From NCBI RefSeq assembly GCF_004349265.1, contig NZ_SMFL01000010.1:1-64000 (forward strand): DNA of 64,000 bases, in the 5' to 3' direction. Shown one piece after another: positions 44,022 through 53,223 of the stretch. How positions within the stretch are numbered: the first letter of the stretch is position 1; each line of letters opens with the position of its first letter. The notes under the pieces are model-generated. The model saw only the letters and a program-made list of their open reading frames with translations. It did not search any database and was not told where the DNA came from. The stretch is from Dyadobacter psychrotolerans. Its GTDB lineage: Bacteria > Bacteroidota > Bacteroidia > Cytophagales > Spirosomataceae. The translations under genes were made by a program, and so were the position numbers.

Positions 44022-44996
44022 TTAATTTAGTCGTGTGTGATTTTGAATATCGATTCTATTTTTTGAGCCGTACAAGCGCTGCGGATAAATCACAAAATAC
44101 CAGATAATAAAAGCCGCCGAAACGCCGATAATGGATACACTTCCCCATGTGGGCAAAGTAAGCCTTGTTACAAAACTTTCCAGAAAACCAGCGGCAATAA
44201 AAACCGGAACCAATCCAATAGCTAATTTTAAGCCTTTCTTCGCACCGCCTTTAAATGATTCCAGTCTTGAATAGGTTCCCGGAAAAAGCAGGCTGTTTCC
44301 GATAAGCAGTCCCGCTGCTCCAGCAATGATGATTGCCGATATTTCCAGCGTACCATGAATCCAGATTTTCAGAACAGATTGAAGCAATAAGCCTCTTTCA
44401 TAAAAGAAATACTGAAACGCTCCCAACATAATCCCGTTTTGAGTAATGACATAAAGCGTCCCGGCTGAAAAAAGAAGTCCGGCTGAAAATGCCATAAATG
44501 ATACACGAATGTTGTTAACCGTTATGGACAGAAACATATCCGCTGAACCTTCGGACTTGTAAATAGCAAGCGGATCTCCATTTTTGATATTTTCAAGCGT
44601 TTGGTTTACATAGCCATCCCCAAGGATTAACCGGACGAAGGTTTCATCATTGGCGGCCGAAATACTTCCGATAAAAAACGCGGCTGTGAAGAATAAAAAA
44701 GCATAAAGCAGATTGTACCTGGCCTGAAAAGAAATGAGCGGTAATTCATACATCCAGAAAGTTTTGATCCGGCCATGATCTTCACGACGGTTGCTGTATA
44801 ATTTCCGGTGAAGATGAGAAGTAAGCCCGTTCAGATATTTTAATACCGGCGAGCCGGGGTAAAATGTTCTCGCATACGAAAGATCATCAGTTAAAGCGAT
44901 AAAACGGGATGTAAGCTCGTCCGGATCTTCGGCCTGACTTTCTTCGTAGGAGCGCCAGCGTTCGGAATTTCGTTTTACAAAAACTGCTTCTTTCAT
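44022..44996 (-). CDS. Stage II sporulation protein M-like (SpoIIM) protein
   Basis: The 324-residue protein has a soluble helical N-terminus (about 1-100), then five or six membrane helices. F-L-F-F-T-A-A-F-F-I-G near 108, G-A-F-Q-Y-F-F-Y-E near 195 and H-G-T-L-E-I-S-A near 215 match the SpoIIM/DUF95 family. In non-sporulating bacteria the family occurs with MoxR and RDD genes. It is the first gene of the minus-strand cluster and divergent from the RDD gene. Confidence 0.87.
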   Translation of the reverse strand: MKEAVFVKRNSERWRSYEESQAEDPDELTSRFIALTDDLSYARTFYPGSPVLKYLNGLTSHLHRKLYSNRREDHGRIKTFWMYELPLISFQARYNLLYAFLFFTAAFFIGSISAANDETFVRLILGDGYVNQTLENIKNGDPLAIYKSEGSADMFLSITVNNIRVSFMAFSAGLLFSAGTLYVITQNGIMLGAFQYFFYERGLLLQSVLKIWIHGTLEISAIIIAGAAGLLIGNSLLFPGTYSRLESFKGGAKKGLKLAIGLVPVFIAAGFLESFVTRLTLPTWGSVSIIGVSAAFIIWYFVIYPQRLYGSKNRIDIQNHTRLN

Positions 44997-45089
44997 AGGC
45001 TGCTGTCCGGGAATTGGAAAGTAGGTAGGATTACACTATTTTTCTTGCAATATATAGGAATTTTTGTCCTGATAAACTTTTGATGCTTA

Positions 45090-45803
45090 ATGAGCTTACA
45101 AATTGAAACCGCCCAAAATGTTGGTGTAGACTATGAAATCGCCAGTATAGGAGAACGTATCCTGGCACAGATTGTGGATTACGCCGTGTACTTTGGCTGG
45201 ATACTAACCGTTTTTGGAATAAAAATCCTTTTTGACCCAAACAACAGACTGTTTTCTGAAACTTGGATGCTTACTGCCGGCATCTTTCTGCCTATAGTCC
45301 TTTGCCCGCTCCTGTGTGAATATTATCTGGATGGCCAGACTGTCGGCAAAATGGCGCTTAAAATAAAAGTGATTCAGCTCGACGGAAATAAAGCAACGCT
45401 GAGCTCCTACTTACTGCGCTGGCTTCTGGCGGCAGTTGATATAAGTACTTTTTCAGGAATGATCGCAATCCTGACCATCGCAATTAACGGTAAAGGCCAG
45501 CGGTTAGGTGACATTGCTGCCGGTACTGCCGTGATCAAAACACAGCCAACCGTTAAACTTGAACATATTCTGACTCCGGATTTTGATACAACTTATCAGC
45601 CGAAATATCGTGGTGCGGCTCAGCTTTCGGACAAAGATATCCGGACGATCAAAAAAGTACTGGCAAGCGGCAATGATGAACTAATAGAAAAAACCATGCA
45701 TAAAGTGGAAGTGCTGCTTGGCGTTAATAGTCTCGATACAGGGAATGTATTTTTACGGACTGTTGTGAATGATTATAATTTTTATGCAAACGCTGATTTG
45801 TGA
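45090..45803 (+). CDS. RDD family membrane protein
   Basis: This 237-residue protein has an RDD domain at about residues 18-150: R-I-L-A-Q-I-V-D-Y-A with the conserved Arg and Asp, two to three membrane helices, then G-Q-T-V-G-K-M-A-L-K-I and G-Q-R-L-G-D-I-A-A-G-T-A. The C-terminal 80 residues are soluble. RDD genes are frequently divergent from SpoIIM in this type of cluster. Transport or complex assembly is suspected for the family. Confidence 0.88.
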   Translation: MSLQIETAQNVGVDYEIASIGERILAQIVDYAVYFGWILTVFGIKILFDPNNRLFSETWMLTAGIFLPIVLCPLLCEYYLDGQTVGKMALKIKVIQLDGNKATLSSYLLRWLLAAVDISTFSGMIAILTIAINGKGQRLGDIAAGTAVIKTQPTVKLEHILTPDFDTTYQPKYRGAAQLSDKDIRTIKKVLASGNDELIEKTMHKVEVLLGVNSLDTGNVFLRTVVNDYNFYANADL

Positions 45804-45879
45804 ACAACTTTATTAACCCCTTTGATTTATTGGTTCACCTGAGTTGTAAGTTTTCCTGAGTTGTAAAACATTTGTATTA

Positions 45880-46305
45880 TTAATTACGCTTTGGATACAA
45901 GCCAATTTCCTGTAGAGCGTCTCTTTCCATTCTTCTTTCTATTTCGTTAAACCGAAATATTCTGGCAGTCACTTTTCCAATTTCGTTTACAGGGATAATG
46001 GCATTGCCTTGAATCAAAAAATGTTCATTCCAATTGTCAATTCGGGGATTATAAAAGCGGATTAGTTTACCAGTTTCTGTTATACTTCCTAAATCACTCC
46101 CTTTATAAAGGTTGCAGATCATACAGGAGTAGGCAAGATTTTGTAAGACTGAACTACCACCATGTTTTATACTTACTACATGGTCAATTTCACAGCCAAA
46201 ATAGGCATCCTTTTCGTGAATCAGGCAATATTCACACTGAAAACCAGCGGCTTCGGCAACCTGCTTACGCATGAATTCGGTAACATAATCGCTAGCTCTG
46301 GACAT
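45880..46305 (-). CDS. HNH endonuclease family protein
   Basis: The 141-residue protein has an HNH nuclease core: C-E-Y-C near residue 24-27, E-I-D-H-V-V-S at about 39-45 with the catalytic His, H-G-G-S-S and then C-M-I-C-N near 62. The CxxC pairs form the zinc clamp of this subtype. I use the ATG at 46305; the longer frame would start with a GTG at 46317. It overlaps the preceding 76-residue gene by 14 bp. The pair is found in many bacteria and has no clear function. Confidence 0.85.
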   Translation of the reverse strand: MSRASDYVTEFMRKQVAEAAGFQCEYCLIHEKDAYFGCEIDHVVSIKHGGSSVLQNLAYSCMICNLYKGSDLGSITETGKLIRFYNPRIDNWNEHFLIQGNAIIPVNEIGKVTARIFRFNEIERRMERDALQEIGLYPKRN

Positions 46306-46522
46306 AATTATGTGCACGGGCTTTTGTCAATCGCATTAGATGTTCCAACTGAAAATAACTGTCCAACTCTGATCGTTCTTCTTCATTAAGTTCTCCACTT
46401 TTCTCTTTACCTATCAGTTCACGAACGCGGAGCGAGGATTCTGTGGACGGCTTAAACAATAATACCCTTTCAGGAGTAGTTCCCGAAGCTAAAAAATCAA
46501 TGAGTTCATCGTAAGCTTTCAT
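46292..46522 (-). CDS. Small acidic partner of the HNH nuclease
   Basis: The 76-residue protein has the pattern E-L-I-D-F-L-A-S-G near the start and a helical, Glu-rich C-terminal half with L-E-H-L-M-R-L-T-K-A-R-A. Proteins like this occur in Cyanobacteria and Bacteroidota next to HNH genes, and overlap suggests coupled translation. It may regulate or inhibit the nuclease, which is a guess. A TATATTTG promoter box lies 23 bp upstream. Confidence 0.7.
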   Translation of the reverse strand: MKAYDELIDFLASGTTPERVLLFKPSTESSLRVRELIGKEKSGELNEEERSELDSYFQLEHLMRLTKARAHNYVQS

Positions 46523-46544
46523 AATATCTGATATTTAGATAAAA

Positions 46545-46552
46545 CAAATATA
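46545..46552 (-). promoter_or_regulatory. -7 promoter box of the HNH pair
   Basis: On the minus strand TATATTTG fits TAnnTTTG fully, 23 bp before the start at 46522. The -33 element is T-rich without a clear TTG. Confidence 0.5.
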
Positions 46553-46624
46553 CACTTTTAACAGAACTGTAAAACAGTAATTTAGTCAACAGCTATCTGC
46601 ATTTCAAAAGGTTAAATTGCTCTT

Positions 46625-49600
46625 TTACAAAACAGAATTTACCACATCTATTTTCGGAGGTAAAAGTTTATACAAAACCGGTGTAACGATCCGTGAAAGT
46701 AAGGTTGAACTTACCAATCCGCCGATTAAAACCCAGGCAAGCGGAGAATACAGCGGGTTGCCTTCGACTGCCAGTGGAATAAGCCCGCCGATCGCTGTAA
46801 AGGAAGTGAGCACAATGGGTACAAAACGAATCTCTCCGGCTTCCTGAATTGCATCAATCAGCGACATGCCTTCTGAACGTAACTGATTTGTAAAGTCAAC
46901 GAGTAATATCGAGTTTTTTACTTCAATTCCGATTAAAGCGATCAACCCGATGATGGCAACAAATGACAACGGATAACCGACCAAAAACAGGGCCGTCAAT
47001 GCACCAATGATACCCAGCGGAATAACAGAAAGTACAATCAGCGAACTTTTGAATGTGCCAAATTCTAAAACCAGTACACCTAAAAAGCCGAATGCCGTAA
47101 TCAGAATGATGGTGCCCAAACCGCCAAATGATTTTTCTCTGGCTTCCAGTTCACCGGCAGCTTTATAGGTAAAACCTTTGGGAAACTGATATTTGTCGAG
47201 CTTGGCAATGATCTGATTATAAACCGCATCGACAAGAAAACCTTTTTTGACATAAGCCGTAATGGTTACGTACCGGTCCTGATCATAATGACGAATCTGA
47301 TTTACGGAACTTTCGAATTGCAGGTCAGCAATTTGTTTTAAAGGTACGGACGTACCGGTCATCGTATTGACATATAAATTATTAAGTACACTTTGGTCGG
47401 CAACTTTACCTTTCGGCATCGTCAGATTAATCGCATAATCATCTCCGTTTTCGTCTTTGAACATTCCGATATTTAAACCGGCAACAGCAAGCCTGATCGT
47501 CCGGTTTACCTCAGCAACCGAAATTCCCAGCATACTTGCTTTTTCCTTGTTGATTTTCACGCGAATATCTGTCTTTCTTGTTGCGATCGGGTTGTTTACA
47601 TAAATTGTCCCGGCTGTACTTTTCAGTGTTTTCTCCACAGCAGCAGCGGCAGACCTAAGCTCATCCAGATCTTCGCCAAAAATCCGGATTGCAATCGGCG
47701 CCTCTGTATTTGGTCCTTGCTCAAAATCTTTCACTTCTACTTTCGCGTTTATAACATTGGCAAAACGGTTTCTTAGTTTTTCAATAATCAACTCCTTTTC
47801 CGAAGGTTTCATATCGGTAAGCTGAACAAAAAACTCAGCATAATTAGTCGCATCTGAACGCTGAATGACATTGTAATAAATTCTTGGATTTCCTTTGCCA
47901 ACGTTGGTTGTGATGTAACGGATTTCAGGAATTGCTTTCACCTCACGTTCTACAAATCGTGCTACTCGATCGGTTTCCGTCAACGCTGTGCCGTCAGGCG
48001 TTTCGACAGTGATTAAAAACATAGGTTTCTCTGATTTTGGAAAAAGGGCGAAACCAATCACTTTGGTTAATCCCAGAGAAGCCACAAACAAGACCAAAGC
48101 AAAACCAAGTGTCGGGAACGGATTACGTAAAGCCCAATGTAAAAGCTTGCTGTAAGATCCGCTGATCACTTTTTTTAATGAACGCATAAATATATTTCCT
48201 TCCGGATTATGTGATTCTTTTAAAAGCCTGCTGCTTAAAAAAGGCACGATGGTCAGCGACACAATCATGGATGCGACGATCGTCATGCTTACTGCCATTG
48301 GTAAGCTGCGAATGAAATCACCAGAAGCTTCGGGTAGAAAGTTGAGCGGAAGAAATGCGAGAACCAGCGTAATTGTACAGCCAATTACTGCCAAAGTGAT
48401 TTGTTTGGTTGCTTTGACGGCTGCTTCCCGTTTCGGATAACCGTCGCGCATCCAGCGTTCTATATTCTCAACCACCACAATGGAATCATCAACCAAAATA
48501 CCAAGAGAAACAATTAACCCGACAATGCTTAGTTGATTGATACTAAAACCCAGATAATCTATTGCTGCCAGACCCATTGCCAGTGAAAGCGGGATAGAAA
48601 TCATGACAACCAATGCTGCACGGAATCCTAAAGGAAGTAATGTGAGTGAAACCAGAAAAATAGCAATGGCAAAGTCTTTGGCAAAACGGCCGAGTCTCTT
48701 GCTGACACTTTCTGCCTGATCAAAACTCTTGATGAGTTTGATGTTGGATGGAAGCGTTTTTTCGAATTTCTCAACAACGGGATTTAAAACTTTACCTACC
48801 TGCTCTATATTCTGCCCTTCTTTTTGTGCAGCGGTAACCAACACACAGCGATGCCCGTTGAGCCTGGTAATGTGAGATTCTTCTGCTTCATCATAGTCAA
48901 CATTAGCAATATCGGCCAGATAAATGACTTTTTGAGATGTTGTCCCAAACCCTGTGCTTGCTACAACGGTGTTTCTTATTTCCTGAAGTGAAGTATAATC
49001 TCCGGATGTTTTGACATTAAATTTTCTTGTATTTGCCTGAATGCTCCCTCCCGGAATATTGTAGTTCTCAGCCTGTAAGGCCTGTATCACCTGATTAACC
49101 GGAACGCCTTCCAGTGCCAGTTTTTCTAAATTTAAAGAAATGCGGACCGTTCTGGCAGGATAACCCCAGTTCTCAACACTTTTCAAACTTTTGATTTTTG
49201 AAAGTTCATCTTTCAGATCATCGGCTCTGTCGCCCAGTTCTTTGTTGGAAGCCGTTTCCGATACAAGCGCAACCTGTACGATATTTACATCAGTTGGAGA
49301 AAAGCGGCGGATTTCGGTTCTGAAAATATCCTTCGGTAATTCGGCCGCCATTGCACCCACTTCGCGAACAAGCTCCTGATATTTTTCGTCCGGATCTTCG
49401 CTGTAATCGTATTCAATCACAACAACTGCCAGACCATCATCGACATTGGTTTTGATGTTGTTCACATTTTCCAATGCGGTGAGTCTCTTTTCGACTTTGT
49501 CCACCACCAGTTCCTCCATATCCAGCGCATCCGTTCCCGGATAAACATAGACAATTGCGAAAGAAGGAGCGAAAAATTCAGGATCTTCACCTCTTGGCAT

Positions 49601-49693
49601 GTTGAAAAGGGAGTTCAGTCCCAAAGCGACAACGCCTATAAACATGACCAGCATAAACTGCCAGTTCTTTACGGAAAACTCAGATAAATTCAT
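46625..49693 (-). CDS. RND efflux pump inner-membrane transporter (AcrB-like)
   Basis: This 1022-residue proton-driven pump component has the RND architecture: one N-terminal helix, a large periplasmic loop, six helices, a second periplasmic loop and five helices. Motifs include G-I-L-V-D-D-S-I-V-V-V-E-N-I near residue 400 in helix 4 and the R-x-x-P-I-V-L-T-S block near 970. It would pair with the MFP and TolC-like genes further upstream on the same strand. A MazF-like module on the opposite strand separates it from them. The substrate class, heavy metal or drug, is unclear. Confidence 0.93.
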   Translation of the reverse strand: MNLSEFSVKNWQFMLVMFIGVVALGLNSLFNMPRGEDPEFFAPSFAIVYVYPGTDALDMEELVVDKVEKRLTALENVNNIKTNVDDGLAVVVIEYDYSEDPDEKYQELVREVGAMAAELPKDIFRTEIRRFSPTDVNIVQVALVSETASNKELGDRADDLKDELSKIKSLKSVENWGYPARTVRISLNLEKLALEGVPVNQVIQALQAENYNIPGGSIQANTRKFNVKTSGDYTSLQEIRNTVVASTGFGTTSQKVIYLADIANVDYDEAEESHITRLNGHRCVLVTAAQKEGQNIEQVGKVLNPVVEKFEKTLPSNIKLIKSFDQAESVSKRLGRFAKDFAIAIFLVSLTLLPLGFRAALVVMISIPLSLAMGLAAIDYLGFSINQLSIVGLIVSLGILVDDSIVVVENIERWMRDGYPKREAAVKATKQITLAVIGCTITLVLAFLPLNFLPEASGDFIRSLPMAVSMTIVASMIVSLTIVPFLSSRLLKESHNPEGNIFMRSLKKVISGSYSKLLHWALRNPFPTLGFALVLFVASLGLTKVIGFALFPKSEKPMFLITVETPDGTALTETDRVARFVEREVKAIPEIRYITTNVGKGNPRIYYNVIQRSDATNYAEFFVQLTDMKPSEKELIIEKLRNRFANVINAKVEVKDFEQGPNTEAPIAIRIFGEDLDELRSAAAAVEKTLKSTAGTIYVNNPIATRKTDIRVKINKEKASMLGISVAEVNRTIRLAVAGLNIGMFKDENGDDYAINLTMPKGKVADQSVLNNLYVNTMTGTSVPLKQIADLQFESSVNQIRHYDQDRYVTITAYVKKGFLVDAVYNQIIAKLDKYQFPKGFTYKAAGELEAREKSFGGLGTIILITAFGFLGVLVLEFGTFKSSLIVLSVIPLGIIGALTALFLVGYPLSFVAIIGLIALIGIEVKNSILLVDFTNQLRSEGMSLIDAIQEAGEIRFVPIVLTSFTAIGGLIPLAVEGNPLYSPLAWVLIGGLVSSTLLSRIVTPVLYKLLPPKIDVVNSVL

Positions 49694-49703
49694 GTCTATT
49701 TAG

Positions 49704-49711
49704 TATTTTTG
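49704..49711 (+). promoter_or_regulatory. -7 promoter box of the MazF-like module
   Basis: TATTTTTG fits TAnnTTTG. It lies so close to the ATG at 49717 that translation may start at the in-frame ATG 49723 or 49729. Confidence 0.45.
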
Positions 49712-49716
49712 TTCAA

Positions 49717-49920
49717 ATGCCAATGAATATGGAAACCTTGTTAGTTACTGTTCGCGAGAACGTTGATTTAAAAACAATAGAAAAAGCACTTCAGGAAATT
49801 GAAGGCGTTTCTCTTGTAAAACGAATTATTCAAACAGACGAAACCAGTCTACTTTCTGAAACTTCACTGTCTGACGAATGGGAAAGTGAAGAAGACCAGC
49901 GTTGGGATAAACTGATTTAA
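49717..49920 (+). CDS. Antitoxin-like partner of MazF-type toxin
   Basis: This short acidic protein (up to 67 residues) has an N-terminal half with L-L-V-T-V-R-E-N-V-D and a C-terminal stretch with many Glu, Asp and Ser. In-frame ATGs at 49723 and 49729 are alternative starts that suit the promoter box at 49704 better. The toxin gene follows after 4 bp. I know no named family for it; the place, size and charge indicate an antitoxin. Confidence 0.65.
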   Translation: MPMNMETLLVTVRENVDLKTIEKALQEIEGVSLVKRIIQTDETSLLSETSLSDEWESEEDQRWDKLI

Positions 49921-49924
49921 CGAA

Positions 49925-50263
49925 ATGGCACTTTATAAACGTGGTGACATTGTTGCCGTCCAATTCCCATTCACCGATATTTCCCAAACCAAGAAAAGAC
50001 CCGCACTTGTTATCTCCAATGAAATCGTAAATGATACTGGTGACTATCTTTTGGTTCAAATCACCAGTCAGGTAAAAAAGGACAGTTTGTCAATTCCAAT
50101 TAACGAATCTGACTTTGAAGGGAACTCCTTGCCACTTCATAGTTTTTTGCGTATTCATAAGGTTTTCCTCTTAAATGAATCACTCATTATCAGTAAAATC
50201 ACATCTGCAAAGCCCTCATTTTTGAGTTTAATTATTACTGATTTCTCAAAATTGATAAGCTAA
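49925..50263 (+). CDS. MazF/PemK-like toxin
   Basis: The 112-residue protein starts Y-K-R-G-D-I-V-A-V-Q-F-P-F-T-D and continues K-K-R-P-A-L-V-I-S-N, the N-terminal signature of MazF/PemK endoribonucleases. The middle segment L-L-V-Q-I-T-S-Q is typical as well. Such toxins cut mRNA in a sequence-specific way. The gene ends just 2 bp before the stop of the convergent MFP gene, so the module fits tightly into the efflux operon on the opposite strand. Confidence 0.85.
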   Translation: MALYKRGDIVAVQFPFTDISQTKKRPALVISNEIVNDTGDYLLVQITSQVKKDSLSIPINESDFEGNSLPLHSFLRIHKVFLLNESLIISKITSAKPSFLSLIITDFSKLIS

Positions 50264-50264
50264 A

Positions 50265-51317
50265 TCAATTCTTGATTAGCAGAGCAGAAGAATCTGTCAA
50301 AAATGCCGAACCGGAAGTAATCACTTCTTTAATACCTTCCAATCCACTGGTAACTAAAACCCTGTCACCGTCCAGGTACCCTATCATAATCGGTATCCGT
50401 TTTGCTTTTCCATTTTGATTGACAAATACAAAACCTTTGTTGCCGTTGCCTTCAATGACTGCTTCAACCGGAATTACGGCGTAATTTCTGCTTTGAGATG
50501 CCGTCAGTTCAACTTTGCCATAAAGGCCGCTTGCAAACTTTTTCCCGGCTGGATCAATCCTGACTTCGACCTGGTAAAGCTTGCTCGCGGGATCCGCAGA
50601 CTGAGCCAGGTTTGTGATCGTCCCTTTGAAAGACTCTTCCGGATAAGCATCCAATTGCACATTGGCCTGATCGCCCAACTGTAATCTTGCCCAATCCTTA
50701 TCGGACACGCCCACACGGACAACCCAGTCGTTTCTCCGGTTTGAGGCAATGATCAGTCCGGGTGTTCCGGCACCCGCAAATTCTCCTTCATTAATTTGTT
50801 TACGTGTAACTGTTCCGTCGATAGGCGAAACAATTTTGGCATAAGACTGATTGAATTTTGCAATTTTCAGGTTCTGCTGCGATACATCATAACCGGTTGT
50901 TGCATTCTGCAGCTGTTCCAGCGTTGCAGCTGTATCTTTCAGCATATTTTTAACCCGCTGCATATCCCGTTCCGATTTTTCTGCTGAATAGGTTGCCTGA
51001 CTCACCTGGGCATCAATTTCGGTCATATCCAAAACTGCCAGAAGTTGCCCCTTTCTAACAGTCTGGCCTTCTTTTACATACACTTTCGATACGATACCTC
51101 CCACCTTGAAAGACAATCTGGCTTCTTCTGACGAAGCAACTGTGCCGGCAACGCGTATCGGCTCCGATCTTACAGCTGATTCCACATTCGCTGTTTTCAC
51201 AGAAATAACCGTTTCATCTACGATTCCGTTATCCTGTTTTTTCTCTTCCTTTCCACAGCCCCAAAGTGTCCAAAGAACAGCGATGGACATTAAAGTTTTT
51301 ATCTGATACTTTTTCAT
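50265..51317 (-). CDS. RND efflux periplasmic adaptor (MFP) lipoprotein
   Basis: Membrane-fusion proteins join the RND pump to the outer-membrane channel. This 350-residue protein has a lipobox ending L-W-G-C near residue 22. An N-terminal beta/barrel-sandwich part includes V-S-K-V-Y-V-K-E-G-Q-T-V-R-K-G-Q. A helical hairpin follows, then I-V-S-P-I-D-G-T-V-T and a beta-barrel domain. I use the ATG at 51317 because the nine residues encoded upstream would displace the lipoprotein signal. It is downstream of the TolC-like gene in a tetR-led operon. Confidence 0.9.
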   Translation of the reverse strand: MKKYQIKTLMSIAVLWTLWGCGKEEKKQDNGIVDETVISVKTANVESAVRSEPIRVAGTVASSEEARLSFKVGGIVSKVYVKEGQTVRKGQLLAVLDMTEIDAQVSQATYSAEKSERDMQRVKNMLKDTAATLEQLQNATTGYDVSQQNLKIAKFNQSYAKIVSPIDGTVTRKQINEGEFAGAGTPGLIIASNRRNDWVVRVGVSDKDWARLQLGDQANVQLDAYPEESFKGTITNLAQSADPASKLYQVEVRIDPAGKKFASGLYGKVELTASQSRNYAVIPVEAVIEGNGNKGFVFVNQNGKAKRIPIMIGYLDGDRVLVTSGLEGIKEVITSGSAFLTDSSALLIKN

Positions 51318-51452
51318 ATAAATTTCATTTAAACTGTGTTCCATAGTTTTTTACTTTTTTAAGGTCCGGTAACGCTCCCTTCTTATACGCATCTGCCAGG
51401 GCGGTACCTTAGCTGGTAAAATCAGGAGCCCGGTTGATGATCAAAATCTTTT

Positions 51453-52820
51453 TCATGGCTCTGAGATAATTTTGTTTAGAATTGATTTTTTGATCAATAC
51501 ATCATATTTATTGATCGATTGCTGCAAACGGGCAGTTTGAATGTCGTTTTGTGCTTTGATGAATTCAATCAGCAGCACGTTCCCGTTTCGATATCTGCTG
51601 TCGATGATTTTGAAATACTGTGATGCATTCATCAATCCGTCCTGTGCCGCTTTCTGCGCTTCGGTGGCAGAGAGAAGATCATAGTAAGCCTGGGTTGTTT
51701 GCAGCCCGATTTGCTTTTCTACCTCAGTTTTCTTCGTCAGCAGCAAATCAGTCTGGATTTTGGCTTGTTGAATTTTTGACTTTTTCTCAAAACCTTTAAA
51801 AATATCCAATTGCAAACCTACCTGACCAACCATGTATGCCTGATCCTTAAAAGTGTATCCATATCCCTGAAACCCAACATTTCCGCCAACAAACAGTGAA
51901 GGCCGTGATGCTGCTTTCTGCTGAAGCTCAACCGCTTGTCTGGATGCCTCAATAGACAAGTCGAGTTGCTTTAATTCCTGCCTGCCCGCCACCGCCTGAT
52001 CGGTCAGGCCCGGAAGTGCGTTTAATGAAAAATCGATATTTCCGGAATTAATCAGCATAGTATCTACCAGGATGTCACTGGTCAACTCCCTATTGATCAA
52101 AAAATTAAAATAAGCTCTCGCTACTTTATTCGTGTTTTCCGCTTCAACCTTTTGCTGTAAAAGCTTGCTTACTTCATATTCAGAAGAGAACACCACGTCT
52201 TTTGTCAGCGTATTATTGGCAACCAGTTTTTTATTTAGCCGTACCAGTTCATTTAAAGATAAACCACTGTTTTCAAAGATTTTAACCGCTTCCAGCGATT
52301 GCAGATACTGGTAATACGCCGTTTCAATATTGTAACGCAGCTCATTTTCAACCACCTTTTTTTTCGCCTCCTGTGCTGATAGTAAAGTTTTCTGGATCAG
52401 GTAATTGTATTTTATTTCAGGATTATAAACAGAATATTGCACGGCTACTTTTGTGTCATGAAAATTGGTTGGTGCAAGCAGCTCATTGACGTTCTCAATA
52501 TTGGTTGGAAACTGGTTTTTTCCTGTAAGTTCATTCAGCGATTTATAGGCAGGATTTAGAAGGTCACCCACAGGAAAGTTTAGCCGGCGCCCTCCTGCCG
52601 CGTAAGAATAAGTCGGCGCAAAAGTAAGCCGTGGATAAAAAAGTGCTTTTGCCTGCCGGATCATTTCCATTGCCTTTTTAATTTCCAAAGATTCCTGCTG
52701 CAGTGACAGGTTATTCGTCAACCCTTCCTCAACATAATCATCCAGAATCGCAGATTTCTGTGCAGCTACAAGCATGGGCGCTGCTGAAAAAAGGACCAGA
52801 AAAATCGTTTTATTAATCAT
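51453..52820 (-). CDS. TolC-family outer-membrane efflux protein
   Basis: This 455-residue outer-membrane channel has a signal peptide ending about residue 20 (V-A-A-Q). Two repeated helical and beta regions follow, with L-L-S-A-Q-E-A-K near 140 and A-Q-N-D-I-Q-T-A near 435. Length and pattern fit the TolC family. A putative TetR operator lies 12 bp upstream of the start. It is the first pump component in the transcript after the tetR and DUF4260 genes. Confidence 0.92.
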   Translation of the reverse strand: MINKTIFLVLFSAAPMLVAAQKSAILDDYVEEGLTNNLSLQQESLEIKKAMEMIRQAKALFYPRLTFAPTYSYAAGGRRLNFPVGDLLNPAYKSLNELTGKNQFPTNIENVNELLAPTNFHDTKVAVQYSVYNPEIKYNYLIQKTLLSAQEAKKKVVENELRYNIETAYYQYLQSLEAVKIFENSGLSLNELVRLNKKLVANNTLTKDVVFSSEYEVSKLLQQKVEAENTNKVARAYFNFLINRELTSDILVDTMLINSGNIDFSLNALPGLTDQAVAGRQELKQLDLSIEASRQAVELQQKAASRPSLFVGGNVGFQGYGYTFKDQAYMVGQVGLQLDIFKGFEKKSKIQQAKIQTDLLLTKKTEVEKQIGLQTTQAYYDLLSATEAQKAAQDGLMNASQYFKIIDSRYRNGNVLLIEFIKAQNDIQTARLQQSINKYDVLIKKSILNKIISEP

Positions 52821-52831
52821 GACATATTTAA

Positions 52832-52847
52832 TTAACAGTGTTTAGTA
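52832..52847. promoter_or_regulatory. Putative TetR operator upstream of the TolC-like gene
   Basis: On the minus strand the site contains A-C-T-A-A-A-C-A-C-T-G-T-T followed by A-A-T, sharing the AAACACTGTT core with the site in the tetR promoter. It is an imperfect palindrome. Confidence 0.5.
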
Positions 52848-52862
52848 ACAGGGCAAATTTTT

Positions 52863-53213
52863 TTACTTTCCTATTTTTCCTAAATGCGTACTTGAAAAAT
52901 CATCATCATACTTTAAACCATAACCAAAAAGCCTGTCCATTGCCGAATGCCCAAAAAGAATGGCACCCGATAGAATCAAAACTTCCTGTCCCAACACAAA
53001 TCCACCAATACCGATTAGTATTCCTAAACCTTTATGGTGGACAAAATTATAGAGCGAAGCACCCACTTTTGGGTTCACCACGTAGCCTATCATACTCAGA
53101 TCCGGCAGCAAAATTAAAGCAGGATACCACCACCAGCCAAAGTCAAGATGTGAAAAAACAAAAATCGAAAGAACCAATTCTGCAAGATCTTCCAGTTTTA
53201 GCAGCGTTTTCAT
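52863..53213 (-). CDS. DUF4260 family membrane protein
   Basis: The 116-residue protein has three or four hydrophobic helices with W-W-W-Y-P, L-L-P-D-L-S-M-I-G-Y, Y-N-x-V-H-H and H-S-A-M-D-R-L-F-G-Y-G-L-K-Y. These are the signature of DUF4260. The ATG at 53213 is preferred over the TTG two codons upstream. It is encoded between tetR and the efflux genes, so it may be a small accessory of the same regulon. Function is unknown. Confidence 0.87.
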   Translation of the reverse strand: MKTLLKLEDLAELVLSIFVFSHLDFGWWWYPALILLPDLSMIGYVVNPKVGASLYNFVHHKGLGILIGIGGFVLGQEVLILSGAILFGHSAMDRLFGYGLKYDDDFSSTHLGKIGK

Positions 53214-53223
53214 AACCAAGATG

